Of a stretch of 64,000 bases of DNA, positions 36,046 through 47,829 are shown piece by piece (positions within the stretch are counted from its first letter, which is position 1; every line of letters begins with the position of its first letter). The notes under the pieces are model-generated. The model ran no database searches. It was not told where the DNA came from and saw only the letters and a program-made list of their open reading frames with translations. The stretch covers positions 3,860,580 through 3,924,579 of the forward strand of contig NC_043743.1 in assembly GCF_004337985.1 (NCBI RefSeq), in the 5' to 3' direction. The DNA is from Pyricularia pennisetigena. Its lineage: Eukaryota; Ascomycota; Sordariomycetes; Magnaporthales; Pyriculariaceae. The position numbers and the translations under genes are program-made.

Positions 36046-37243
36046 ATGTGCGCCAAAAAGACAACCAAAAAACCCAAATCCGCACGGCAGGACGCCACAC
36101 CGTCAAAAGAGCAGAAGCCCGCACAAGTCATAGAACTGTCGTCAGATTCAAACTCGGACGTCAGCAGCACCGGTGGAAATGGAGAGAAGCAGGAGCAGCA
36201 GCAGCAACCACTAGCCACGCCAGCGACGAAGCGCAAGGCCCCCGAGGATGCGGCCGGGGAGGACGGCGACGCACCCGCCTCGTCGAGCGCGTCCAAACGA
36301 CAGCGGAAGCTGGCCGTCAGGGTTAAGCAGGGCGAGGCATCAGGGGGCGCCGCCGGTGAGGCGGGCAAGGGCGGCGAGGGTGTGGTGGTGCGCAAGACGC
36401 ACCTGGAAATCTCGGCGCCCGCCGCGGCGCTCAGCAGCAGCGTCAGGAAGCCCATGGAGGCGTCGACGCACGTGCGCTTTGGCGACGAGGACGACGACAG
36501 CAACGACAAGTTCTTTACGCCGATGGAGAGGCCCACCAACAAGAACTTGTTTGACGCGGCGGCCAAGAAGGCTCAGGGTGTTGAGGAGGAGAAGGACGAC
36601 GACGAGGCCGAGTCAGAGTTGGACGATGACGCGCCGCCCGAAGCGGTCTCTAGCCATGCCGCGGCGCATCAGGTCAACGATCTAGTCAAGCAGGCTGCTA
36701 AAGCTGCTGAGCAGTAAGTTAACCCGGGAGACGGTTCTCTGTGACGACTGGCTTGTGAGAAGCAAAAAAAGAAAAAAAAAGAAAAATCCAGATATACTGA
36801 CATGATGCAACAACAGACAAGCTGCTTCAGAAAGGCTAAAGCGTCAAAGGCGTGACGCCCTCTTCAAGACGCAAGCCAGGAAGCGGGCGCTGGACGAAGC
36901 AGAATCCCCAGCCGCCCCCAAGCCAGCACCAGCACTCCTGCCGGCCGAGTTTCTCGAGTCTGACGACGAGAGCGACGCCGACGATGATGGGGAATCCAGG
37001 AAGGTGGAGGCGAGAAAGCCCAAGAAGATCAAGTTCGAGACGGCCGAGAGGCGGTCCGCCAGGCAGGAGGGCCGGGGCGTGGCCGACCGTCGCGACGGCG
37101 ACACCGTTTACAAGGTCGTCAGGCCCGTGGCTGACACGCGGCTGGCGCCCCGGGCAAGCAAGCGTACCGCCTTTGACAAGAAGAAGCTCTTGTCGAGGGG
37201 TCGGGTCGAGGTGCGGAAGAAAGGTGGATTTTTGCTCAAGTGA
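36046..37243 (+). CDS. UTP16: U3 snoRNP-associated protein Utp16/Bud21
   Basis: Model: join(36046..36713, 36817..37243), 364 residues. The donor is GTAAGT, the branch site CTGAC, and the acceptor CAG at 36816. The protein is highly charged and mostly disordered, with Lys/Arg-rich blocks and acidic runs. The conserved U3_snoRNA_assoc segment spans about 188-250: DDDAPPEAVSSHAAAHQVND, then KQAAKAAEQQAASERLKRQR. It ends in a basic, Lys-rich tail. Utp16 belongs to the small-subunit processome that binds U3 snoRNA and processes 18S pre-rRNA in the nucleolus. Near the N-terminus VIELSSDSNSD resembles a SUMO-interacting motif. The start sits in a good context (CCAAAATG). Confidence 0.85.
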
Positions 37244-37934
37244 GAGCGTGGGGACTTTTTTTTTTGGAATTTATGTGATGGACGGCCGGCGTTATGAGGT
37301 CAATATGGATGGCTTGATTCGGTACAATAAGTAAGACATCGGCTCGTGTCGTTATACTACTACTGAGAAAATATGAGTATACCCAGCCAAGGTGCTGAGT
37401 GTGTAAGACGAGGTCTGGAGCCATGACCGTCAAAATAGAAAAAGAAAAGGTCCAGCAACGATCTATGGACTATAAGAGTATCGAAGAACTGCTATTTATT
37501 GAGAATACCTCGTTGCATGATAATTGCCATTTTTGAGTGAGAAGTTTCCATGCCTCATCAATATGGCAAGGAAGCAACTCCGAGACGCAGTGCTTGTTTT
37601 TATCTTTTTGTTGTCCCCTTGATTTTCCCAGTCGTCGGATTCCAGTCTTCGTCAGACAAGCTCTGGTACTTCCAATGTGTACATATGCCCAGAATTGTGA
37701 ATAGTGAGTAGAAATGAAACCTTATATTAGACCATGTAAGCCCGCTGTGGATGACTTGGACGTAGAGGAGAAACGCCAGCCCCAAACGCCAATTGCGAAA
37801 ATTGAGAAATTTCAAAAGGGGAAAATGATAGAAAGAAAGAACGCAAGGAAAGGAAGAAACCAATAACACAGAGACTGAAAGAAAATGTTCACAAAATGCC
37901 CGGACGCCCTGATGATGTTCCATGCCAGATAGGT
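37244..37934. other. Intergenic between convergent UTP16 and RMND1-like gene
   Basis: Probably the two 3' UTRs facing each other. No further feature seen. Confidence 0.55.
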
Positions 37935-38098
37935 CTAGTCGACGCCCGCATATAAATCTACAACAATGTTAACAGCAGCAACGAGGATTTCAGCTGCAAT
38001 CAGTACAATAACTGTGGGGACCCGGCGGGTGCCAGTTAGCAATCATAATGTCAAATAAACACGTCAAAGGGCGCAAAGGATTGAGTGTGCGAAAAANN

Positions 38099-38139
<41 letters not shown>

Positions 38140-40068
38140 CAAACTCACCGATCCACTCAAGCTTCTCACCATGGCCGTGACTCAGCTGGTCTTTAAGCAC
38201 TGCAAGCAAGTCCGCAATGACGTCCAGTCGTTCGTTTAGCAGGCCAACGCGCTGGTCCATCTCGAGATAGGACCGGACAGCGGCGTATAGCGGCTCGAGC
38301 TGGGGTTCGACCCAGAAAAGCTCTGGCGTGTCAAGTACGGAGCCGTTAAGGTGGATGCTGATCCTCAGGATAAAAAGCTCGCCGATCTGCATGTTGATCT
38401 GCGTCCTGCTAAGATTGATCTTGCCCGTTAGGGCAATCTGCGTCGGAATGTCCTTGCACGTGTCGACGGTGGAAGCGATAAGCTCCTCGAAGAGAGAGGT
38501 CTAGAGGGTTGTGGCAATTTCATGTTAGGAGCGCCTGGTAGAATGAACAACTTGGTAAAGTAAGCCAAAGGAATGAGAGTACTAACCTTGACACTTTGTG
38601 CCAACGCATGTGAAATGGCCAGCTTGGTCATGTAGTTGTGCTTGTCACGAAGAGTAATAAAGTCGTTGTATATCCTGGGCTGATACTCGCGGGTGTAGTA
38701 GAAGTTAAAGTGTTCAGTCTCGACCTCCTCGGTCGCCAGTTTCTCAGTCTCAAATTTGGCAATTTCTTTGAGAAACCTCCGCTCCTGTGCCATCGTCATG
38801 CCCCAGATCACCACCACGCCGTAGTCGAAGAGGAAGACCTCCGGGGTGTGTACCTCAATGTCAAAATCGGCAGGTCGCTGGTTGATGGGCTCGTGGTGGG
38901 TGCTGATCATTTCATCCCTATGGTCTGCCGAGCTGGGTGATTGATCATGGTCGTGACCATGGTCGTGGTCACGTTCTTGTGGGCTGCTTGATATTCCTGC
39001 GTGGTCCCTTTCTCTGGGGCTCTCTATACGTACTTCGTTTTGTCCATCTTGTACATCTTGTACATCAGAGATGGACTCTGGCTCCAGATCTATCAGGGCC
39101 TCCTGGCTGAATCGGGGCGGGGTGGCGTCGACATCACCGGTCGAGTGTCGCCTCTGTGTAGATATCGGCTCCGGTGAATCACTGGCTGCCTCGGCCCTCA
39201 TAGTACTTTCATCACCGTTGGCGGCAGCTCTCGCGGCATCCTCGGCAGCGTCAGCAGCATTCTGAGCACTGGCAACTCTGCGAATCCTGGCGCCACGTCC
39301 CGGGGGCGGCGGGGGCGTATCTCGGTATTGGTACGGCGTATATATACACTCATCAATGAGCTTGGGGTTTGCTCCCTTTGCTCTGCTCCTGCTCCCCTTT
39401 AGCCAGTGCATCAGCCCATCCATCTGGTACTTGTTGGCGGTGCAATATGCCGTGACGCGCGGCAGACGGTCGCGATCTGCCTTGCCCAGCCTGGCGGCGT
39501 CTCGTCTGGCATTGGGGTCCTTGATACGCGTGTACTGGCTGTAGACCTCACGTCCGCTCTCCTCATCCTGGTCATCGTCACCGTCGTCGGCGAGTTCGGG
39601 CGTGGGAAGCAGCTTGAGCTTCTGCGCCTTCTTGGTGCTACGCTGAGGCCCGATCTTGGGTAGGTGGCCGGCCCCCGCGACAAGACCTGCTCCACCGGGG
39701 GCTGGTAGTAGATTGTTGGAGCCCGGCATGGAACCTTGGGTACCTCCGTGGGAGTTACGGCGGCGTAGTTTAGAGTTGAGTGCGGCCAGCATTGGCGGCG
39801 CGCCGGCGAGACTGCCAGTGCTTATTGAGCTCGTGGGGGTGGGCGGACCCGAGCCGCCGGGAGACCTCTGTCCAGATGCGCGAGCGACATCGATGTTTGT
39901 GGCAATGCGGCGGCGGAGAGGTTGTCGTTCGGGCTCAATGGTTCGCGTGACAGGGTTCGGATTGAACGTGACGGTTCGCTTGGAATTGGGACGAGGAAAT
40001 TCCGGGGTAGTGGTCGGCTCCGACACCGTCGGTAGCAGTGGAGAGGTTTCTGTCACGGCTTCGGCCAT
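37935..40068 (-). CDS. RMND1/DUF155 family membrane protein (Rmd8/Sif2-like)
   Basis: Model on the minus strand: 40068-38587, 38500-38149, 38011-37935; 636 residues. Introns are 38501-38586 and 38012-38148. After a disordered N-terminus comes RVTAYCTANKYQM at about 205, the usual start of the conserved core. The DUF155 core resumes at FDIEVHTPEVFLFDYGVVVIWG (about 402) after a Ser/His/Asp-rich insertion, and runs through the ELFILRISIHLNG and LNERLDVIADLLAVL segments. The last exon encodes a hydrophobic C-terminal anchor (VIVLIAAEILVAAVNIVDLYAG). Fungal relatives are Rmd1, Rmd8 and the Sad1-interacting Sif2/Sif3; mammalian RMND1 supports mitochondrial translation. The long N-terminus without a presequence favours the Rmd8/Sif type over a mitochondrial form. 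Intron 2 is dominated by a poly-T tract in the sense direction. Confidence 0.87.
38092..38138. repeat. A-tract of about 47 with two N, inside an intron
   Basis: The run is poly-A on the plus strand and poly-T in the sense of the RMND1-like gene, starting 10 bases inside the donor of its intron 2. Two N at 38097-38098 show that its length was not resolved. Confidence 0.95.
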
Positions 40069-40507
40069 TGTTCATCGGTCGGGGAATGAGGCGGCGAGGC
40101 TTGGCTGGTAATATGAGGCGTACAAAGTGTTGGCGGCTAAAAGAAAATCCAAGCCCAAGGGGTGTGATGGCCAACACTATTTCTGAGACTGTTGGTGGTA
40201 CGAGCGCCGAAAGAGGTTTGAGAAAGCAAGCTGACGACGACGTTGCAAGAAATCAATCCTTGTTTGTGTTGGAGGGACGTGAGCCAATCGAAGCCCTGTT
40301 GTCACCTCGCCGTGGATGGCTTCGCAACTGGACCCCTAGTATCAGTCTGTCTTAACAAACAGCAAAAGCATCCAAGAGTTGTGTCGTGAGCTTAGGCTGG
40401 TGGTTGGGAAATGGATGAGGTCATTACTGTTTTTTTTTTCTGAAGCACCCGATTATTTCGCGACGAGTGTGCTCCACTCTAGCTCTGCTCCAATCTGTGC
40501 TTGCGTG

Positions 40508-40540
<33 letters not shown>

Positions 40541-41206
40541 TGTATGTAACATTGTTAGTTCTGCGGCACGTAATTGTACGCTAAGTAGCGAATTTTGGTG
40601 CCCACAGCGGGGCGTCATCCATGTTGTGTTGGAGTGCCAGCCATTCAGCGTGTCAATTCATGGAAATTGCATCGAAAATAAGTTTATCAACGGTTCACCT
40701 GATTAACTTTGGAAGCCATGCGGATGCTAAAGGAAATGGGACACAAAAGTACAAAGTACAAAGGGAACTTGATTGCTGGCCAGAAATCTACCTATAGCAA
40801 AAGGTTCGTTGTGAATGAGAAGAGAAGTATTACTAAAATGGCAAGGTGAGGATGGGAGACCCTAGTGTCAACATCCACACCTTCCAAGCTTCTGGGATGA
40901 AGACGCTAGCATTAGACTATACCAAGAGAAGAAAGAAGAAGAGCATGCTGCTGCTTACTAGGAAGCTGGATTGGCAAGCATATGCGGAGATATATGAACC
41001 ATAGTATTAATTGGATACAATATGATAAACATGCCGAGGTCCATTCGGTTTCGCTCTTGTTCTCATCAAAACATCTCTTCAAGATTCCCTTGACCAGGCC
41101 CGCCAATTCACTATTGGTATAACAAATTACTCAACGCAGGCATTTAAAAAGGCTCAAACCAGGCCGAGCCAGGTATCAATAAAATCAAAAAGAAAGACAT
41201 AACAAA
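40069..41206. other. Divergent promoter region, RMND1-like gene / oxidoreductase
   Basis: 1.1 kb between divergent starts. A (TG)n microsatellite lies at 40509-40537. No gene or clear factor-binding site seen. Confidence 0.55.
40509..40537. repeat. (TG)14 microsatellite
   Basis: About 14 perfect TG units in intergenic DNA. Confidence 0.95.
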
Positions 41207-42681
41207 ATGCCAACTGCCAGCAGCAAACAGCATGGGCGGCAATACGACATTGTCATCTTTGGTGCGACGGGTTACACAGGACTGTTCACCGCGGAGCAGG
41301 TAGCTGCTGCTCTCCCCACCGACGTCAATTGGGCCATCGCAGGTCGTTCGCAGGATAAGCTGCAGAAAATCGCTTCTGACCTCAAGACTAAGCATCCTGA
41401 TCGCCGCCAACCAGGTAAGCACATTATATTAATTTCGGTCCCGTGCCGCACTCCACCATAAAAGTGAAAGGAAAACGACCAAAATTGAACAAGACAAAAT
41501 AAAATAACAATCAAACCAAACACTCACAGCAACTGAGGTGTGCAACCTAAACGATCAAGACCTTGCGTCTCTCGCAAAAAAGACGTTTGTCCTCATTGCT
41601 ACCGTCGGGCCCTATTCACTTCATGGAGAGCATGCATTCAAGGCCTGCGCTCAGAATGGCACGCATTACCTTGATGTCACGGGCGAGGTCCCTTGGACCT
41701 TGAGCATGATCAAAAAGTATGAGGAGTCAGCAAAGGAGACTGGTGCCATTATGATTCCCCAGATTGGCTTCGAGTCGGCACCAGCGGATATGTTCAGCTT
41801 TGCGCTGGTCAAGACCATTCGAGAAGAGCTACACGCCCCGACACGCGATGTCCGGTTGTCAGTCGACCTGACCAGCCCCCTTCCATCTGGCGGTACTCTG
41901 GCGACCTTTTTTACCATGCTTGACCTGTTCCCACTCAAGGTCATGGCCGAGGCCGCGAAACCTTTCGCCATCTCTCCAGTGCCACAGCCCAGCCCGCCCA
42001 AGGATCAAGTTTCCCTCTTCTCGAAGCTGACGGGCATGCGGAGCTTTCCGCACCTCGGCCTGGTGACGACCTCCTACATGGACAGCACTGACCGGCCCAT
42101 CGTCGAGCGGACGTGGGGCCTCCAGCAGACGGAACCCGCCCTGAGGGACTACTTTTACGGGCCCAACTTCTCCTTTGGCGAGTACAGCAGGGCACACGGT
42201 AGGCTGCACGGCTTCGCCATGCACCTTGCCGTCGCCGTCGGGCTCCCGCTCTTGGCTTTGCTGTGGCCCCTTCGGTCTCTTGTCCGTCTCCTGATACCCT
42301 ACCAGCCCGGCCAAGGCCCGCCCCGAGACCAAGATGCGAAGCAGAAAGTCAAGTTTTGCGGCACCGCGAGGCCGGACATGCCGTCTGGAAGCTGCGACAA
42401 GATGTCCTACGCAGAGGCTGATTTCACCGGGAGCATGTATCACTGTGAGTTGAGAATCTTATCCCGCACCCCTTCGTCTCGGTCATTGGAGCTGACTTGA
42501 GTGAATTCGACTATTAGTGACAGCCATATGCCTTGCCCGAGGGGCGCAAACCATACTGGAGCAGTATGAAAGTCTCCAGCTGAAAGGCGGTGTCTATACG
42601 CCTGCCAGTCTCGGCCAGGGCTTCATTGACCGCGCGGGGGAAGACGGCTTTGAGATCAAGAGCAGAATTGTTAAGAGCTAG
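41207..42681 (+). CDS. Saccharopine dehydrogenase-like oxidoreductase (trans-acting enoyl reductase type)
   Basis: Model: join(41207..41414, 41530..42444, 42518..42681), 428 residues, the usual size for this family. The N-terminus carries a Rossmann nucleotide-binding motif, IVIFGATGYTG (Gly19, Gly22, Gly25), then VNWAIAGRSQDKL. Typical family blocks follow: VLIATVGPYSLHGE, CAQNGTHYLDVTGEVPW and MIPQIGFESAPADM. A hydrophobic segment (LAVAVGLPLLALLWPL) may touch a membrane. The C-terminal exon has the family's ending with GGVYTPASLGQGFIDR. Relatives include human SCCPDH and bacterial trans-acting enoyl reductases; the fungal substrate is unknown, and a true lysine-pathway role is unlikely. Donors are GTAAGC and GTGAGT. 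Confidence 0.88.
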
Positions 42682-44074
42682 CGCAGGAGCAATTACCACT
42701 AATTCTGACATTCCCCTTCCGACACCTGCAGCTAGTCTAGTCAAAGCTGTACCTACCTATTAAATAAAAAAACCCTCCAACCAACCTGGTACTTTGTTTG
42801 ACAGAATGATTGATTGATGGATAGTCCGCAATTTATATTAGCAGCCATGGACACTGCGTCAGCTGGCATGTATTCGCCCAAGTCACAGTAACTATCACTT
42901 GTTCATCTCCGCTTGACCTAACCAATGTAGAGAACAGACTCCCCTACGTAATTTGCTAATCGCTGCCCTCTTTTAGTTTTGAGGGGTTCCCTCGCGCCGA
43001 ATTTGGATACTGGTGGACCAGCAGAAGATGAGGTCATACATCACTCCGGTAGACCAATCATGGCGGAAGACAAGCCCTCATCCCTGCACATATCGAGACG
43101 AAAGTAGAAATCCACGGACGGTGGCGTGGCAATACTACAACCAGGGACTTACAACCACATCATCTCTGTCTTTCTATCCATACAAGCCATACTAAGCTCT
43201 GATCAGGGTCGCTGCTACCACGGGTTTGCATTCATTCGGCTCCTCCAATAGCTGCTGTTCCCATACAACTGCTGGGCCACATTTGTGAGGTAACCCCTGT
43301 GTATCCATGATGTAAGCTGTAAGCCTTGTTACCCCAGTTTCTGGCCCTGAGATCCTTTTTTGGGGTTTCCCCCGACCTTACACACTTCCGACTATCCACC
43401 CATCGAACCACGTCTGGAGCAAATCCTCCCCAGGCTGAAGTGGGACTTTTGGTTGGAAATTCGGTACTGTTCCTTGTACTCTTAATCTACCCATGCTGAG
43501 GCAAAGTTGATCGACGGAGACATTGGCGAACAATGTACCCTTCTTTTTTTTTATCCATTCGGCAGTTAATAAGGGTGATAGAAAATTGGCTTAAGCCCTG
43601 CCAAATACTTGGTACTAATGACGCGTTATTGTAACCGGGTGTTTCATGCTTTCTCGTTCCTTGATGTCTGAGAAGTCTTGGAGGCTTTTAATCTGTCTCT
43701 AGAGCCTGTCGTTCTGCATTCCACATGTCCAGCTCTTTTTCTGGCTTTGCCTCAAAGTTTCCAGATATACTCCATATTATTCACTGCTAGACTAGACTAT
43801 GTCTTATACCCCTTGACCGATTTTACACAGCCCGAGATTAGAACCATTCTTCCATTCGTCACCGTGCTTTATCTGGCTGTGATATCTTTCCGTAACAGCC
43901 AATCCCGGTGACCTCATCGGCAGACCTTGCAAGAGCATAAGGGGGAAAAAAGGGCTGTGGCAAGATTGCATACACCCACACACCATAGCATAATACCCGT
44001 TTTTTTTTTCGAGTCGCCTAGAAAATAAGGGCTGGAATACAAATAAAACCCTTGGCCTAAAAAAAGACCAAACC
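42682..44074. other. Intergenic, 1.4 kb
   Basis: No gene seen. The last 400 bp, with T-rich blocks, are the likely promoter of the kelch gene. Confidence 0.55.
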
Positions 44075-47000
44075 ATGTCACTACATAGCAAAGTCCGCGC
44101 TCGTGGCATCTCCAGCCCATGCACAGAAACGTCAGCCACAGATCGAGACTCGCCTGACCCCCGCCTGCATCGCCCGAGTTTCAACGCCAACAACACCCAG
44201 GACCGGTTACGCGAGGGCGCCAGGCGTCCACACCGCAGCACGATGCCGACCAACATCAGGCGGGACCGCAAATCCCTCTTTAAAGAGGTCGGCTTGCTGG
44301 ACGACGACGAGCCTGAGGATTTTGGGGGTGGCAGCGAGAGGACTGTGCCGAGCCCCTTGTCGAACAAGGAGTTTGGAACCATCACTGGCATATCGCCCGC
44401 GTCGACATTTGATAACCACGACGACGGCGACGACCGAAATACAGCTTCGGGACAACGGCAGGACGCCGCCCCCGCCCCTGCTGCTTCGGCATATACGAAG
44501 ACGAGCAGGACGACACGAGGAGCTGGCGAGGGTGCACAGCAGGAGGACAGGGGGCCAGCCGGGGCACGGCAGCTGCAGCCGTCGTCGCAGGAGAACCAAA
44601 AGATGCCGTGGTACAGCAGGCTGGCGCGGCAGGGGAGGCCGAGGATAAGAGCAGCCGCCGCCAGTGCGACGCCCCCTCCCGTAGCCACGAGTCTCTCCAG
44701 ATTCACAATGATCGCCATGCTCATTGCTGTCGTTCTTCCTGCCTTTAGCTACAATAGCGGCCGACGGACCGTCGACATCGCGGGCGCCGATGCCGGCGTC
44801 GTCAGGAGCCGGGGCGTATTCGACGACAAGCAACAACACCAACAGCGCCCCTGGTCGCCCGACGTCGCTGGGGAGCTCAACTTGCTTGAGGCCAGGCAGA
44901 GCAGCCCCACGCAGGTCTGCGCGCGATGGGCACACCACAGTGAGTTGTTTGACGACTGGGGAGTTTAGGAAGATTGTCTCGAGAGCTGGAGCTGGAGCTG
45001 GAGCCGAGATTTTGACTGACAAAATTGCGATCTGCAGCCGCATTGCTTAACGGGACCGTTTACATATACGGTGGCCAAAGCAAGAGCAATCCTACGCAAC
45101 AAAACGACAAATGGAGTAAGCAGACAAACAATGTGCCGAATGCTTGGAAGAGCTTCCCACCGATCACCTCACTAACAGGCATGAAATTACCCCTAACAAC
45201 CTAGACAACAACTTCCTCACACTCGACCTCACAAAATCCTGGGACGTAAAGTCCCCCGTCCTCAACGGGCTTCCCACACCATCTGGTCCACCCAAGGTCT
45301 CCCTGGGCTACCTCTGGAACGACTACAACAACTTGTACTTGTACGGTGGACAGTTTGCCGACGACGCCCAGGGCGTGGAGGTCGGCCCGTCGACCGTCTG
45401 GAAGTACTCAGTCAAGAGCAGCACTTGGTCCGAGGACAAGGAGCCCGAGACGTCGGACGGCAAGTACTCGGAGCCGGGTGGGCAGAGGGTCCAGCGCTCC
45501 GCCGAGGGCGCAGGCCTCTCGGTCCCGGAGCTGGGCCTGAGTTGGTACTTTGGAGGCCACCTGGACACGTGGACGACGCCCGGCTGGTCCAACCAGATCT
45601 GGCGCGTCTACCTCAAGTCGCTCCTCGAGTTCACCCACCCTGGCTACTCCAACCCCGCAGTCAAGTCGCTCGAAGACAAGGGCGCCGGCGAGTTTGGCGC
45701 CTATCGCAACATAACCGAGGGTGGTTTGCAAAAGGACAATGCGTTCTACGAACGGGCCGACGGCGCACTCGTCTTCATCCCTGGGTGGGGGAAGAAGGGC
45801 GTTCTGATCGGCCTCGGCGGCGGCACCAACACCACCTTTTCTAACAACCTCGGCACCCTCGACGTCTATGACATTGAGAGCTCTGAGTGGTACCACCAGG
45901 AGACGTCTGGCATCCCGCCTTCGGTCCGCGTCAACCTGTGCGCCGTGGTGGCGTCTGCGCCGGACGCGTCCAGCTTCCAGGTCTACGTCTTTGGCGGGCA
46001 GAACCTCGAACCTTATGTAAGGTCTATCCAATTCCACGTTTTGCTAGAATATGAGCCAGTCATTCCCTCCCACCACATCTGCAAAGAGCTGACCCTGTAT
46101 ACCGCCGTTCCCCAAAACACAGAAAGACCAGGTCCAGTACGACGACATGTACATTCTCACCATCCCGGCCTTCACCTGGGTCAAGGTTGACAAGCAAGGC
46201 AAGAACCAGCCGTCGGCGCGCGCCGGACACACGTGCAACATGCGCGACGGGCAAATCATCACCATCGGCGGCTTCCTGGGCGTCGACTCGGCCTGCGACT
46301 CGCCGGGCATCTACGTCTTCGACGCCAGCAGGCTCGAGTGGAAGGACAAGTTTGACGCCGCCGACCACCGAGCCGACCTCAGCCCCGAAAACTCGGTCAT
46401 GGCGGGCAGCTACGGCTACAAGGTGCCCCAAAAGGTCGCCGACGTCATCGGCGGCGGTCCGGAGGGCAGCGCCACCATCACGGCCCCCGTATCTCGCGCC
46501 ACCGACGGTCCCTTCGCCACCGGCAAGTCCCCCGTCTTCACCATCACTGCCGGGGGCACCGTCACGCAGACGGCATGGGGTCCCGGCGCCACGGCCGAGG
46601 GCGGACCGGGAGGTGGTGGCGACGGTGGCACACAGCAGCAGGAGGAAAACAGGAAACCTCCCGCCGGGCTCATCGCCGCGGCGGTGCTGGCGGGGCTCGC
46701 GGGCCTGCTGGCGGGATACCTGGGCTTCTGCGCGTGGCTGTACCGGCGGCAGGTGCGCGCGTACCGGACGCACCTGGCGGTGGCGAACCGGTACTCTGGC
46801 GGCAACGCGACGGCATCGCACGCCAGCCTGGGCGGCATGGCGGCCGCCTTCTTTGGGAGGAAGCGCAGCAAGCTGGGCAGCAAGGACAGCAAGTGGAGCG
46901 GCGGCGGCGGCGGCTCGCAGAGGCAGCAGCGACGCTGGGGGAGCAGCAGGGTGCCGGCGGGCCAGCCGGGCATAGGGGGCGAGTTCATTGGCGGTGACGA

Positions 47001-47397
47001 TGAGAAGCCACTGCATGGCAAGCACTTCTCAGTGGGACAGGAGAGCTTTGCGTGGGTCGGCAGGCCGAGCCAGGATCCTGCGGGGCCGGTGCTGGGCCCC
47101 TGGCTGGGACCAGACGGGTCGACGCCCGGGTCCGGGACGACGGCGACGAAAAGTGGACGACCGTCTCCATTTGCGTACGGTGGTAGTGGGAGCGGTATCA
47201 CTTTCGAGCCACCGAGTGGTGGCAGTGGTAGCGGGCCATCGAGGCCTAGGACGAGTGGCAGTGCGTCGTCGACCGAAGGTTTGCTTGACGGGCAGGACAT
47301 GAGCTTCTTTTCTGTCGTGATGGCACCGAGGAGGGCGTTGCGGGTCGTCAATGGACTTGAGGATGGGGAAAAGGAGCAGCATGACAACGATCGATGA
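44075..47397 (+). CDS. Membrane-anchored kelch-repeat protein
   Basis: Model: join(44075..44939, 45038..45115, 45205..46016, 46123..47397), 1009 residues. Residues 1-206 are hydrophilic and basic-acidic mixed. A hydrophobic segment at 207-226 (SRFTMIAMLIAVVLPAFSY) can serve as signal anchor. Kelch blades follow, with VYIYGGQ, NLYLYGGQ, GVLIGLGGG, QVYVFGGQ, and ARAGHTCNMRDGQIITIGGF. A second hydrophobic segment lies at about 767-791 (GLIAAAVLAGLAGLLAGYLG) and leads to RRQVRAYR and a long Gly/Ser-rich cytoplasmic tail. The topology suggests an extracytoplasmic beta-propeller between two membrane spans. An in-frame ATG at residue 212 would turn the first segment into a plain signal peptide, which is the common layout in related fungal kelch proteins. 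The ligand is unknown. Intron branch sites CTGAC are visible for introns 1 and 3. Confidence 0.85.
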
Positions 47398-47829
47398 TGG
47401 ATATACACGTACAGATGATGCATTTAACGTTTTTGCGCCGACCCTATGTACCCTAGGTATGTGAACATACACGTAGAAGGGAATTGATTGAATACATCAA
47501 AAATAAAGTCCTCGATATATACGTGCCATTCTACAAGGGCTCGTGTATGCATAGCGAGCTGAAATGTAGCAGACACGAGTCTTGACTTGTGATCTGGGTC
47601 AAGAGCTCAGGTTTGCTTCGTTTCTCCATCTCGACCATTTTCCCGGCATTGTAGCCAGGAGCTTGACGCGACGCCGACTGGCTGGCGGCAGCCTTTGTTG
47701 TGCGTGTTAGGCGTCAGCCCCTTCTTTCTAGACTCGCGCTAGAAGGCAAGCAGGTTCATGTCGGTTAGACCTCTGGTTTCCGTCCGCACGCCCGAGGGCA
47801 TACGCTTGCTAACCTTAATGAGGCCTCAT
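47398..47829. other. Intergenic between two convergent genes
   Basis: Short 3' flanks of the kelch gene and the minus-strand hypothetical gene; a CCTAGGTA word lies at 47452-47459. Confidence 0.55.

Noticed and set aside
35838..36566. 242-codon minus-strand frame with hydrophobic stretches
   Set aside because: Antisense to UTP16 exon 1; Ser/Ala/Cys/Phe-rich composition arises from the acidic and Lys-rich sense sequence.
44207..45043. 278-codon minus-strand frame
   Set aside because: Antisense to the kelch gene's first exon and intron; Arg/Pro-rich with no motif.
46060..47423. Minus-strand frames of 321 and 335 codons
   Set aside because: Antisense shadows of the GC-rich last exon of the kelch gene.
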